A DNA stretch of 64,000 nucleotides from Boswellia sacra. Lineage: Eukaryota > Streptophyta > Magnoliopsida > Sapindales > Burseraceae. Both the position numbers and the translations under genes were made by a program. Positions 12,301 through 24,436 of this stretch are shown here, one piece after another (within the stretch, counting starts at the first letter, position 1; every line of letters begins with the position of its first letter). The DNA is taken from NCBI GenBank assembly GCA_013180625.2, contig SNVD02015884.1:1054001-1118000 (forward strand). The letters run 5' to 3'. The notes beneath the pieces were generated by a model. It was not told the origin of the DNA, ran no database searches, and saw only the letters and a list, made by a program, of their open reading frames with translations.

Positions 12301-13351
12301 TGCATCCGACGTTCGTTTGGAATTGAACATCACCAATTTTCATAATTCTGGCGGTGCTGTTGTTACCCATCTTCACTATCCCAAAGTCTCCTACTTTGTA
12401 CATGGTGAAGATCTCTCTGTAAGGAGTGACGTGGCAGGAAGCTGCTGTGTCAATGACCCATTCTACTCCTTGATCTGCTGTATGGAAACACGTCTCTTCT
12501 GCATAGATGGTCACATCTTCTACCACTGTAACTCGTGGCTCGTCGCTACTTTGTGCTTGTGAACTCTCCTGGTTCTGCTTCTGAAAACTGCGACAATTTT
12601 TCTTCATGTGACCCTCTTTGCCACAGTGATAGCATTTGTAGGTGGGTCTCCGCCCATCTGTTGATCTGCCCCTTCTGTTTGTCGATCTGCCTCTGCTTTT
12701 GCTTCTACCTCTTCTCCAGTCTTCACCTCGAGACTGTCTTCCTCAATTCTCTGTGATGTAGGCTTCATCTTGACTGGCGCCTACATCTTTTTTTCTCGCC
12801 TCCTCGTTCATCAAGGCATCCTTAATCATTGACAAGGTAAGTTTGCCTCCGGGTGCTGAATTACTGATGGAGATTACTAACGTCTCCCATGAATCTGGAA
12901 GAGAACTAAGAAGTAGAAGGGCTTGTTCTTCGTCCCCAAGCTGTAACTCGACTGCTGTCAACTAGTTCACCAAGTTCTGGAACTCACTTGTATGTTCTGC
13001 TACAGGAGTTCCGCTCCGCAACTTCAAGTTTACAAGCCGTCTCATCAGGATGGCTTTGTTCCGTGCTGACTTGGCTTGATACATACTCTCTAATTTTGTC
13101 CATAGAGAATATGCATCTGTCTCCTTGGCTACATGGTGGAAGACACTGTGGTCGATCCATTGTCTGATCTGACCGATACATTTTCTGTTGATTTTCTTCC
13201 ACTCTGCCTCTTTTTTTGTCTCGGGTCTCTGCCCTTGAAATTCTATAGGATCATATAGATCCTTATAACTAAGGAGATCCTCCATCCTGGGTCTTCATAG
13301 TGTGTAGTTGATAGCAGTCAATTTTATCATGGCTCCGGATGATTCTTCCAT
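9354..13351 (-). pseudogene. Broken copia-1 gag-pol polyprotein gene
   Basis: One reading frame starts MEESSGAMIKLTAINY at 13351 and ends at 9354. Domains in order: gag (to about 12750), zinc knuckle CYHCGKEGHMKKNC (about 12598-12642), protease DTAAS (near 12440), HKRLGHM pre-integrase region, integrase core with LVHSDVCGPL and RSDNGDEY (about 11950-11400), RT with KTAFLHGDLHEE and YVDDMLIVG (about 10730-10000), and RNase H with STTEAEYIAA (about 9690-9360). In-frame stops occur at 13295, 12962, 12743, 12017, 10748, 9717 and 9525, with a frameshift near 10980. Several stops are explained by C-to-T changes (CAG to TAG, CGA to TGA). Confidence 0.92.
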
Positions 13352-13599
13352 TTTAGAATAATTAATTCACTAAAATAGAAATTGAATTTTAAAAATCCGA
13401 GCCCACCGTTACGTCCGTAACGGTCAAATTAGGTGGAATAGCCTCTTCCGGGGCTCAAAAATTCGTTTTGTGCAATAAATACAAAGCTTGGAAATTCTAG
13501 GGGCTAAACTGAAATTTTCTAAGGACTGAAATGTAAGTTTCAGAAACTCAAGGGGCCAGAATGAAATTACACGAAAATACAGGGGTCAATTTGAAATTT

Positions 13600-13772
13600 C
13601 CGAAAGATGTGCTGATGTGGCAAAGTGGGGACCACCGTGCTGACGTGTCTCTGACGTGGCGCTGACGTGGCTGTGCTGACGTGGCGTGCTGACGTGTCGA
13701 GATGCTGACGTGTCCTGCTGACGTGGCAAAAAGTTCGCTGACGTGGCTGATGACGCGGCGCTGACGTGGTCG
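13600..13772. repeat. TGACGTG repeat array in copia-1 leader
   Basis: Nine exact CTGACGTG units plus two variants in about 170 bases, usually GCTGACGTGGC or GCTGACGTGTC, at irregular 11-20 base spacing. The array lies between the primer site and gag. The core ACGTG is the binding core of plant bZIP factors. Whether it is regulatory is inference. Confidence 0.75.
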
Positions 13773-14042
13773 TCTTCTTCCTTGAGATGGCGCGTGCAGC
13801 GCGTGAGCGAGTGACGCCCACTCGCAGACCAGGTCGGAGGCGCGTGCGGTGCGTGCGGCTTCTCTGGTGATCGTCTCGGTCGTCGGAAAGTTGCAGAATA
13901 CTCAGCTCGATCTCACAAACACACTGGACAATTCAAATTCGAAATTTGAATACTTTCTGATAAATCGAAATTTTCCAGAAACAGGGGACAGATTTTCTCC
14001 AAATTTTTTCTCTCTATTTTGACGTTTCAGGAGCTCAACGAG

Positions 14043-14054
14043 GCTCTGATACCA
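14043..14054 (-). other. Primer-binding site of copia-1
   Basis: TGGTATCAGAGC on the minus strand, the usual initiator tRNA-Met complement, separated from the LTR by AG. Confidence 0.9.
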
Positions 14055-14056
14055 CT

Positions 14057-14420
14057 TGTTGGGGATGCAATGCAAACTCAGAACATAGATTTGGGAGAAA
14101 ATCTACTTGTATTAACAGAGAAAATCAATATACAAGATTTATACAAAAACTCCCCTAAACTAATCCTGGAGCTCTCCTGGCTCTCTCACACTCTCAGAAC
14201 TCTCTGGTTCTGGAATCCTAACTCTCTCTGGAGTTTCTCTGATGCATTATCAAGGCAGAATTCGTCCCATATTTATAGGGAAATTCTGCATACAAATTCA
14301 AATCAAATTTGGCCACTACCTTTGACTTTCAATATGGGAGGTGCCTAACTAATTTGACTATTAATTTAATCACATGGGTGGGATTCTGAAAGGCTCATGC
14401 TGTCATGCATGAGCTCATCA
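14057..14420 (-). repeat. 5' LTR of copia-1
   Basis: Begins TGATGAGCTCATGCATG and ends CATCCCCAACA on the minus strand. A TATAAATA box reads toward the element at 14270-14277, inside a GCAGAATT/AATTCTGC inverted repeat. Confidence 0.95.
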
Positions 14421-17228
14421 CTTACTAGATTCGGGGATTGTTAGTAGGTTGTTTTCATTTGATTGTTTTAGGCTCTTACATAACGCTTTGCTGCATCAAA
14501 TACCCTCATGTAAATATATCCAAAATGACAAAACGAACTCCAAACTTAACTACTATTTATCAACATATACCTCAAAAAGAATTTACTCATTAAAATGAAA
14601 AGACACAAATGCCATCATATTTAGATGTATCCCCTTAAAGCGACAAAGAATAAAGCGACAAAGAAGAAATGGATGACCGAAATACTCAACTACTAAAGAA
14701 TCTTAACAAACCATTTCTTCAAGTAAATGTAGCATTGAACTTACTACACCTTTTGGGAGAAATCTTACAGTTTTCCAACTGGGTTTAGCAGAGAAAGAAG
14801 CTCCTAAGTTGGAGACTGTTGCGGGTGAAGCAGTAGAGCTATTAAGTTTGTTAACCGTAGAAATTTCGGTAAAAGGGGTAATGATAGTTGAGTCATCTAA
14901 TGTTGAGTATTATTCATGTCAAATTTAGTAGTGGCCAATTAAGTGGTTGGTCTGAAAATGATCTGCTAGCTAAACCGACCAAAGTTGCTTTTTTAAAAAA
15001 AAGGTGCAAGTAACTGAAACTCATCACACAAGGCTTAGAAACCCAAATCCAAAAAACTCGTCCGCAGCAAAAATGAAAATACATCAGAAACCCATTTCTC
15101 CTGCATGAACTTTTCCCCTTTTGGGTCACATATTATGGACAACATTGTTAAATAAATTAAACATATATATAGCCTAGCCATATCTATTCTTCAAAACTGC
15201 CCAAGTTTTTTTTTTTTTTTTAGATTAATTCAAACCCTTGTTAGATGTCGAGTATAACACCTCTACTTCTATTGTTTCGATAGTAATATCAAGACCACGG
15301 TTGAGATAACTGATGATTGAATCTATCAATTAAAACCAAATCTTACATATAATGACAATAAATCTTACCATCAATAACTACAATTACCATTATTAGATGG
15401 TTTTAGAGTTTGTTTAGCTGGAAATAATGATATCTGGATCAATAGCAGGCTTTGAATCTCATATTTAGAGACAAAAGTTTTCTTAAAATTAAAAGTCTTG
15501 TGAACAAAATGTAGGATCTATCATATAAGAGAGCCTGGATATTATAATCTTGATATATATAATGTAATTACATGCTCAAGACGCTTTTTCAAAATTAGCA
15601 GTAACAAGCTCTTGGTACATTTACCATTACTCTGCTTAAAAACTCACAGAGAAAAGTAAGAACACTAATAATTTTTCTTCAAAATTTTTGGCTACTTTCT
15701 CAAATCTATGAATAGTAATCATAATTAATTATCCCAAATCAATTCTACAAGCTTGAAAAGCCATATATAAAACTCAAAGCTCAACCCCAATCTGCTCTGC
15801 ATCAAGAATCTCTACTTCTAAAATATGTAAAGGGCACAACAACCTAATCCCCACTGCAGTAATAGATAATACAAAAGCAGAAAAAATCTTTACGAATAAA
15901 TAATTAATGTTAAGTCTACATCTACAAACTTAAGTAAAATCATATTGACCTACCGCCTTTCCGACTGCTTATGACCACATGGAAATAAATAATTCAATCT
16001 CTATGCTTAAATTTGATTAAAATATTTTCAATTAGTTTCGATAATTCGAAGAATACATTAGCAGCAACAACAAATCCTGGAGGCGATGGATGTAAAAATT
16101 TGGGCCTCAATCGTCACTGCCCAACCCAAGCTGAAAAAGTTGCCTGCTTGCCTGATATATATTCGCGAAGGATGGGGCACCATAGATAAAGGACAAATTA
16201 AAAAAGAAATATGTCGTATGCGAGTGTAATGTAAAGACGACATGTCTCACACCAATGCATATTAAGCAAAATGTCATACATGGTTAAAATCTATAGACAA
16301 CGTGTGACAACACGAAGCCATTGAGCAAGGACAACGGCCACGATAAATGTTCTTGCACGCATTAATATTTAATACAATCGCATATTCTTGAACCTCATAT
16401 GAAGCTTATGCCGACTTCCAAATGATAATGAGTGAGTCATCAGCATCTGGAAAACTACAAATTGCAATCCGACGGGTCCCTGTATCCCGGCTAATTTATA
16501 TCCTGTAGGCTAGCAAGAGAGAAATTAAACCAATCAATTATGTTACTTTTTACTCTCATATGAAAGTTTTGATATGGTGGCAGTCCCCCTCCCTCTCCCT
16601 GTGCAACTTTTGATTTTCTTGTATTCTGAATTCCATTCAGCTGCAAGTGAACGTCCACTTTAATATCTAAATATTACTTTTTGACTCGAAGGAAGAAAAG
16701 ATCTTTCAAACAGGCTCCTAATGATATTTATGTGTAGAAAAACTTGATAAAAAAGTTTATTTGATCATACTCATTTTCCATCAAATCATCAAAAAGCCCA
16801 CATGTACGTCAAGATTATATCTCATCAACCTACCAATATTGAACGATTAAGAAATAAATGTATCAGCCAACTTGTCATATGTTTATTTGCTTATGAGATA
16901 GTTTGATTCACAAAAGCTCAAAACATTATCTTTTATGTATTCTCTTTTTAATCAAACGACGTGTTTGTTTATGTTAATCAATTGGGCAGATGAGTAACAT
17001 CACTTTTTGCGCTTTTTCCAAATGAATTAAGACGCGCCATCTATACATGCAATTTTCTAATGATAAAGTGATGATACCTTACATCCAATTAGAAACAACT
17101 ACTTTTTTTTTTTTTTTAAAGTTTTCTGGGTAGATAAATCTTTCTGTTCCTGTTAAGAGGTGCAGAATATCGATGTCTTTGTTATATGTTTTTGCCTTGA
17201 TTACTGTTAAGGTCTTTCGAACTGGTAC
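14421..17228. other. Intergenic DNA with TNL-flank repeats
   Basis: No intact gene. 15180-17220 repeats sequence also found at 19.0-20.7, 40.9-41.6 and 55.5-56.5 kb (upstream flanks of TNL copies). A short open stretch at 14765-14908 (plus, reading LGLAEKEAPKLETVAGEAVE) looks coding-like but has no partner exon and is not recognised. Confidence 0.5.
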
Positions 17229-17349
17229 TCGCTTGCTCGAATGGTACTCACTTCGAACTGGAATGACCTTTGGGGTCTTGGGTTCAAGTGGAGGAGGCGT
17301 CACTGGATGTAGATACCCAGTGGACAAAACCGTGCGGGCCAGTGGGCTC

Positions 17350-17610
17350 AGAGCGGACAATACCTTAGAGTGTCCGGCCATGTACCTGTGACCCCGGAGG
17401 CAGGGCAGGGGGGTCCGTGTGCGCCCGGGAGAGATCGGGCGGGGGATGGGTCGTTACATAAAAAAGGCGCCTTTTTATGTATCGACCCATCCCGCCCCAG
17501 AGCGGACAATACCTTAGCGTGTCTGGCCATGTACCTGTGAACCCAGAGGCAGGGCAGGGGGGGTCCGTGTGCGCCCGGAAAAGATCGGGCGGGGGATGGG
17601 TCGTTACAAG
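17350..17610. repeat. GC-rich direct repeat with central palindrome
   Basis: Two copies of about 107 bases (17350-17456 and 17500-17606) start AGAGCGGACAATACCTTAG and end GATGGGTCGTTACA. Between them the copy-1 tail is inverted, making a long imperfect hairpin (17437-17498) centred on GGCGCC at 17466. The base composition is far richer in G+C than the surroundings, suggesting a transposon end. It sits where the TIR-only unit loses its homology to TNL intron 1. Confidence 0.75.
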
Positions 17611-17892
17611 AAGAGTTACTATGAGGGCTTATTTACACCCAAATTTATACTTAAACAGATATTGCTATTAACGCAAATTTCTTTTTCAGGCCGCAATTAT
17701 TAATTTGGTCAATACTGAACAACGCTAATTAACGAAAAGATCTAGTTGAATAATTATATTTCCTTATTATATATCAACATTCTTCTTAGAATGATCTTGC
17801 ATTTCTAAAACCAAATTAGCCATAATTTATTAACTTTGCAGAGAGTAAGGCGCTATGAGAGCCTTGAAAAATCTACGAGAATTAGAACTTAC

Positions 17893-18389
17893 TTTTTGAG
17901 ATCTATGTGGTATCCAGATAGATTGGCTGCTTTCTCCAAAGCAGCCTTCCATCCATTTAGCTGATCTGCTGACCTCCCTTCAAAACGTTTCTGGAGTTTC
18001 GCGAAGCCATCACCGAACTCGCCCTTCTGATGCCTTACATCTGATGGAAGTACGTGATAGAAAACAGGTTTTACAATCTGTGCGTTCTCTTCCTCGCACC
18101 GAAGGATCTGTTCAAGTTCTTGGAGGCACCATTGGGAATCAGCATAATTTTTTGAGAAAATGATCACCGAAATCATTGATTCTTTAATTGTATTCAAAAG
18201 AGAGGGCGAAATTTCTTTTCCTCTGGGAAGGTCGTTATCAATGAATGTTCTAATCTTTTTCCCATCCAAAGCTCCATAGAGATGACTGGTAAAAGTGTTG
18301 CCGGCATCTTCGCCTCTGAAACTAAGGAAAACATCATACTTCATGACTTGAGGCGTGGGGGCAGAAGAAGAAGAAGAAGCCATGAACAT
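17893..18389 (-). CDS. TIR-only gene or TNL fragment
   Basis: Encodes 166 residues if read through the donor to the in-frame stop (17889), or a TIR exon if spliced at GTAAGT. It has the full TIR core: YDVFLSFRGEDAG, TFIDNDLPRG, and E91 in WCLQELEQIL, the presumed NAD-cleaving residue. Downstream, part of intron 1 is recognisable (17620-17720, like 47510-47600), then the GC-rich element replaces the rest. No NBS exon follows for over 8 kb. TIR-only proteins can act as NADases and signalling partners in plants; here the unit could equally be a truncated TNL. The reading frame is intact and the upstream flank with its W-box is retained. Confidence 0.8.
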
Positions 18390-18702
18390 CCACTGATGAT
18401 GAGAGACTTTCGGATAAGCAAAGTTAATCTACAAAACAAAACCAACAGTAGTAGACAAATTATGTAGGAATATCTTCATTTCACAAAACTAGATCTCTAT
18501 TACAAATATAAATGGAAATGAGAGGAAACATGAATAATAAACATATTTTGAGAGACGCCGGTTTTGAGAGACTCTTCAGATCAGTAGACGCAGAGCACTA
18601 GACCAAATAAACTCTTATTCACAAACATTTAAAAAATCGTAGGATTATCAAGTCAGAAAGTCAAAGTCTTGGTCTTCTAAAGCCCCATTAGCTCGTCAGT
18701 CA

Positions 18703-18708
18703 GTCAAC
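18703..18708 (-). promoter_or_regulatory. W-box (TTGACT) upstream of the TIR-only unit
   Basis: Same GTCAGTCAGTCAAC context as upstream of TNL-1 and TNL-3, about 315 bases before the start codon. Function is inferred. Confidence 0.35.
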
Positions 18709-21428
18709 TTTACCAAGAGGACCGAAAAGGCATGTGGTTATTTCCTGGAAGTTTCGTTGCTGTTTCGGGGAAAGAAAATAAACATGGAGCCCCGTCTATT
18801 CTTCCTAAAAAATGCCGCTTGTTAAAGGCGGCTCAAATAGTGAAAGCACGACGCCGAAATAGTCAAAAGTAAGTGGGAACCGAAAGTTAATTGTCTTCGC
18901 TCACCTTTGTCAAAATCATCAAGCAATTTGGACGCTCCATACTCCAAGAAACTATCCTTTCCACAGAAAGATTTTTTGGGCTTGCCATGCATCCCTCAAG
19001 TATAAACAAGGGTGCATTGCAATGCTTCAAACCATCCCAAACCGATTCCTCTCTAGATAGCTTGTATATTTAAAGACTGAATTTTTTCTTTTTAAAAAGC
19101 AAAATAAAGGATTTAAAAGAGTCCAGATGTTGTAATCCTAATATACACAATGTAATTACATGCTCAGAGGCGCTTTTGATACATTAACCATTACTCTCCT
19201 CACAAAATCTAGAAGAGAAAAATAAGAACGTAATTTTTTTCAATTTTGTTAGCTACTTTTCTCAAATCTCTATATTGACCGTAATTAAAATTATCCCAAA
19301 TTCTACTGGCTTGATGATCAAATATAAACCCAAGCTTAAACTAGCCTGCATCCATCAGGTATCTGTACTTCTGAAAGATATTAAGGGCTCCACAACCACA
19401 AACTATTCCCCACTGCAATAGTAAATATATTAAAGCTGCAAAAATCTATGTGAGATCAAAACCAAAATTTGCCAAACATGAACGCTTACTCGTGTATACA
19501 TTCACTTTGTAGCAGCTAATTATGGCCACATGGAAATTTGTAGTTCAACATTTACTTCTAGTAACTAAAGGACTCAAATGAGTATCCAAGTAACCGCTTT
19601 GCTTGCAGAAATAGACAAACGATTTTGCTGGCTAAACATCTAATGCAATTGAATTAATCTCTACAGCTCAAATGTGATTAAAATATTTTCAATTTGTTTT
19701 GATACTTTGAAGACTACACATTAGCACCAACAATAAACCCAAGAGGCATAGCTTTTCTATTGTCAAAAGTGGGGCCTTAATTGTCACTGGCCAACCTAAA
19801 CTAGAAAAATGCCTAATATAGATTTCTTGCAGGATATAGCAGCCTTTTGTTTTTCTTGGATTCTGAATCACATGAAGCTTCGTTGCAAATTATCTGTTGG
19901 TGCAATGAATTGTGCATTTTCTCTTTAAAGTTGGCCTGACACATCACCGATCAGATTAACCATGCATGCTGACTACGTAGGTTCCAAGTGTTTTCATTTC
20001 AATCTCCATGTTAACCCTCTTGCAACTTTAACTTACGAGAGGCTTCCTTATAGAAGGCTTTATTTAATTAACATAATAATTGAATTGGCCCAAATTCTGA
20101 CGCACATCATTATCTATCTCATTACTTTGTTGACCCTATAAAGGGCAAAATTAAAAAAAAAAAAAAAAAGATCTTTTATAACACGCTCGAAAGGATGTGG
20201 TATGTGTAGAAAACCTTAAATGATGAAGAAGTTTATTTGATCATATTCATTTTCCATTTTCAACTTATCAAAAAAACCCACAAACACGTTAAGATTATAT
20301 CAACTAATATTAAACGATTAAGAAATTAGCTCAGCCAACTTGCCATTAATTAATTTGCTTTGTGAATGCTCTTAAACATGATCTTGTATGTATACTTTTT
20401 CTAATGAAACGACGTGTCTAGTGGCCCACACAAATTGGCCTTTTATCTTCGGATTTTTTTTTTTATTATGCTAATTAAGTTGGTAAATGACTACATCACT
20501 CTTTTGAGCTTTTTCCAAAATAATTAACACGGAATGCAATTTCATGATCAATGATGGGACGATGCATGACATAAAATTAAAAACAACTACATCAATTTTC
20601 TTTTTTAGCGGTTCTCTGGGTAGATAAAATTTTCTGTTTCTGTTGGAGGTGCAGCATATTCTGGGAATCAATCTTTTTATATGTTTTTGCCTGGATTACT
20701 GCTGGGGTCTTTCTGAAGCATTATCCGTCCAATATGGAAGCTAAAAGGTTCAAGTACTGATTTTGAAAATGCATTTATTAATCCTGTAAGTTTCCTCACA
20801 ATATTAAAGTTAACAAATAAGGTCTTTGTTTCACTGAAAGTTTACCATTGGCGTGCCTATGAGGAAATATAGGGTCCGAAGTGTCAGGGGAACTACCATC
20901 TATGAATTTTAAAATTAAAAAGACTGAGTCAATTATTAATTAATATTTGAAGAAATTTCCTGGCATTGACTTGACCTCAAAAGAAAGTGCTTAGTCATCA
21001 AGGATTAGAAATCCTAACCTTGTAGCTCAAGCAAAGAAGATGAAACTTTGAACACTTTTTTAAACCACTTTTTAAGGCTCCAATTAGCCCAAATTAAGAA
21101 CTATTTTTTTAATCATTAAATATTTAATTTTCTTTACCTGTTTTTGTCATACTCTATAAAATAAATAAAGACGTGTATGTAATTATAAGATATTATTTTA
21201 CTAAATATTAAAAAGTTTCTAAATATACACTTCTAAATAATGAAATATCTATTTACAAAACTTTTTGTTATATTTATTATTTCATATTTAAAGCTCAACC
21301 TTAATTATATGATAAATAAACTTAGGAAAAATAATGAACCTTAGTCTTAAAAATGTTCTTCAAATATAAACTTTTAATGATATTTACTATCTTTACTCTA
21401 ATTAATACAATAAATCAATGACAAAGAG

Positions 21429-21431
<3 letters not shown>

Positions 21432-21466
<35 letters not shown>
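21432..21466. repeat. (AT)n microsatellite
   Basis: About 17 AT units. The homologous position in copy B (near 62670) has a short A-rich stretch instead, so the expansion is specific to this copy. Confidence 0.95.
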
Positions 21467-21472
<6 letters not shown>

Positions 21473-23499
21473 TTAAACCTTACAAAGTGTTAGACATTAT
21501 TTTTTATTGGTAATTTTTTGAATTTGTACTGTTATAGTAACAATTAGTTGATTTTTTTTACAAGCGCTAAAAAAAATAAATCATATAATTTATATTAAAT
21601 TAAATAAATAAGGATTAAAAAATATAAAAATTCTATTTATGTATAAAAATAAAAATCAATTAATTCATAATATAAACTTATATTGTTGTATAAATGAAAG
21701 GCTTGCATTGCTTTCTATGTAATCTTAAACTAAGAGTCAGCTGACTCAAGATTTTGGAAGAAAAGAATAGTAAAATTGGAAATTAGATTATTTTTCTAAA
21801 GAAGGGTATTAATATAAGGATAAAAAATAGGGGGCGTAATTAAAAGCTTTTCAAACTTTGGAGAGGCCCAGGCCCTCAAAGTCATAACGTAGCCCCCCTA
21901 TAGGAACCAGCACTGAAAGCCTAGATCGACAAACTCTTGTTCGCTTATTTGCGAAGTCAAGTCAGCCAACGAACTCTTTTGATATCTTTCCTTCAGAAAA
22001 ACTCTTCCCTAACCTCGTTTCACGACATAACTGGGTTGATATGGTACAATAAGCCAACGAGAGATTAAGAATTAGAGAGAGAATGATTTTTGTACGTTTT
22101 CTTTTTTACTTTTCTAGTCTCTTATTAACTGACTGTACCACATGGGTTATGAAGCGAAGGCATAGAAGACCCTCTCCTTTAATATATAACTGTTTTTGCT
22201 GCATTGTAGCAAAGTTTATTCTAATCTAAATATTAAATAAAAATGACTTTGACGTTTGCTAAAGGTAAGTAAGTTGATTTGTATAAATAATTTAACGTTG
22301 AATGTTTCGTCGTTGCTTCGAAACAAGAAGATAGACAGCGCTGTTGAATTAATTAAGAATAATACTATCCTTATATATTATTCATATAAATTTTTTTTAT
22401 AAAAATTAGCGTATTATGATTTAATTAGAATAGTAAATTTTTAATTTTAATTATATTAATTAATATAGATAATGTAATAATTATTCAGTAACTTCATAAA
22501 AGTTTGTGTATATGAATTTATATAGATAATATTAACTTATCATCCGCCACCTAAGGACATGTGAAGCATAAACTGCGATTATTATTGTTAGATATAACTG
22601 CAAATGAAATGACGATATCGGATGAATATCAGCCCTTCTGCTTTGCTATTTCCTCTTAATATTCAATGAAATTTCACTAACCTTCAATTACTTTTACAAC
22701 TCACTCTCTGAAATAATTTTTCTTAGTCAAGGAAATTTCGCTGCAATATTCTATGAGTTTGAGCTTTGCTATGTCTTTCTCTCTATCTTCTTTTTCTTTA
22801 TTTTCTTGACTTGACTTTTCAATTGTACCTGAATGAGCAGGTGATGTGAACAGTGAGTATTATTACTTTTCTGGATACTCATTTACTCCTATTTTCTCCA
22901 AATTTACTGTATTTGATGGTTTTTTTTTTCGTAAATTTCGATGAGGATGTACTGCAGTAGAAAGATGAGTTTTGACTTTAAACAGCCAACTTTATGATCT
23001 CTCCAACAAAGAGTTACTGTTAAGTTGCGAAGAAATTTAAAAGAAAACGTCAGCATGCACTTATTTTTTGAAGTGAGACTTGTGATATCACATATGTCAA
23101 AATTGGTCAGTGATTGATATTAATATTGTAGTTTAAGGAGGTGCTGCACATGAGATGATGAGAAGAAAGGAGATGGAAACTGAAAATTGAAGAAATTACG
23201 AGTTCTGACAAGCTTTATCCAACTTGTTTGACTCTTAAACTCTAATCCACGGCTTTGACACGAAAGCTTCAAATCAAGGCTCAGGTGAATCCTTTCGATT
23301 ATATAAAAATTTCTTATATTTAAAGACTTTTTTTTTTTATAAATAAAGTAAAAACTCGAGAACAAAATGAAGGATTTAAGAGGGCCTGGATATTGAAATC
23401 TTAATATATACAACGTAATTGCATGTTCAAAGTGCTTTTCAAATAACACACCAACGCATATTGAGCTACATGTCAGACACACTCAAAATGTAAAGACGA

Positions 23500-24060
23500 C
23501 AGGCAAAAACACGAGTCGTTGAACAAGAATAACAGCCACGATACGGTACTCTTGGGTTTCAAGCGAAGGTAAGAAGTCCAGAGCAACACTCATAACGGAC
23601 TGACCCATGATTACACCTTTATGAATTAGGAAATAGAAGGAAATCTTCTGTTGCTCTAAGCCAGCTTTACCTAGAAAATGCAAGAGCATAAATTCATGAA
23701 CATCCAATGGAATGAATGCTCTTTTTGCTCACATAATGAAGATTGAAATCTAAGTTGTGCTTCAGGAAACCAAAACTTGTAAGGCAATTTGAATGGAACA
23801 GCATCAATCGAGCATTCGAGCTGATGACCAAACTTCTTGTATGCCTCGATGTTCCTCCCTTAAGAGGCCTTGAGAGAACATTTATTGCAGATAATCCATG
23901 GTAAAAGGTAAGCATCCTTAAGTTCCAACGCTACATCAGAAACCAGAAAACCCCTGTGGGACTTCACTATCTTTTGCAATAGATCTTTTAGTGAGCGCAG
24001 CAATATTAGCAGATCTCTTCATCTCTAGGCAATGAAACTAACCTGCAAAAACAGATAAAC
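23500..24060 (-). pseudogene. Unrecognised coding-like relic with dispersed repeat
   Basis: Minus-strand reading of about 23690-24010 gives gene-like stretches in more than one frame, for example SHRGFLVSDVALELKDAYLL then NIEAYKKFGHQLECSIDAVP, separated by a stop and frameshift. The 3' part (about 23540-23660) is the inverse of the repeat at 8215-8330. I do not recognise the family; it may be a captured gene fragment in a transposon. Confidence 0.35.
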
Positions 24061-24436
24061 TGAGAAAGGAGAAAGGCTTAATAACACAAGTACTGGAAAT
24101 TGAGTAGACAATTAGAATTTTCAAAGACAATGAAGAGCTTAAAATTTTAAGAAGAATAATTTTGGTCTCAGAGCGGTATAAGAATTATGAAATTACATGA
24201 GACTAATGAAACATACATTCCATGGATTGAGTCATAAATATATAAAGGGTTTATAGTTAAAGGACTGACCTCTGGTGTAGAGAGAGCAACACTCTAAAAT
24301 GCCACAGGTGAATACAACACAGGAACATCCACAACAGTTAAAAGAGTCAAGAAATATCTGAAGATAATAACAAGAAAAGGAGTAAGATCCAGAGAAAGAT
24401 AATAGAGATCAGAAAATATTCTCAAAGAAATTTTTC
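24061..24436. other. Intergenic, nothing recognised
   Basis: A-rich stretch left of the cyclophilin duplication. The duplication's left boundary in this copy is near 24437 (tttttatcatgta), matching 28700 in the other copy. Confidence 0.5.

Larger units (their letters stand above)
8943..14420 (-). mobile_element. Ty1/copia LTR retrotransposon (copia-1), decayed coding region
   Basis: A complete 5,478-bp element on the minus strand. The 364-bp LTRs differ at about 13 positions (hand count, 96% identity). A perfect 5-bp target duplication CTTAC flanks it (8938-8942 and 14421-14425). The primer site TGGTATCAGAGC, complementary to initiator tRNA-Met, lies two bases inside the 5' LTR, and a purine tract abuts the 3' LTR. 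The domain order gag, protease, integrase, RT, RNase H defines copia. Similarity of style suggests the Tork/TNT1 group (inference). The polyprotein carries at least seven stops and one frameshift, so this copy cannot move without help. Confidence 0.95.
18390..23100. repeat. Upstream flank of the TIR-only unit (segmental repeat copy A)
   Basis: 18390-19900 matches 40098-41590, nearly identical at 18890-19080 against 40670-40860. 19900-20860 matches 55590-56590. 20930-22870 matches 62130-64000, and its last part also matches 48560-48960. No gene seen. Confidence 0.7.

Noticed and set aside
13567..13821. 84-aa frame with HVST repeats
   Set aside because: Translation of the TGACGTG repeat array in the copia-1 leader, not a protein gene.
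18891..19073. 60-aa frame conserved at 40670-40852
   Set aside because: Nearly identical because the flanks are recent duplicates; no start context or domain, and the corresponding TNL-1 region is not open in the same way.
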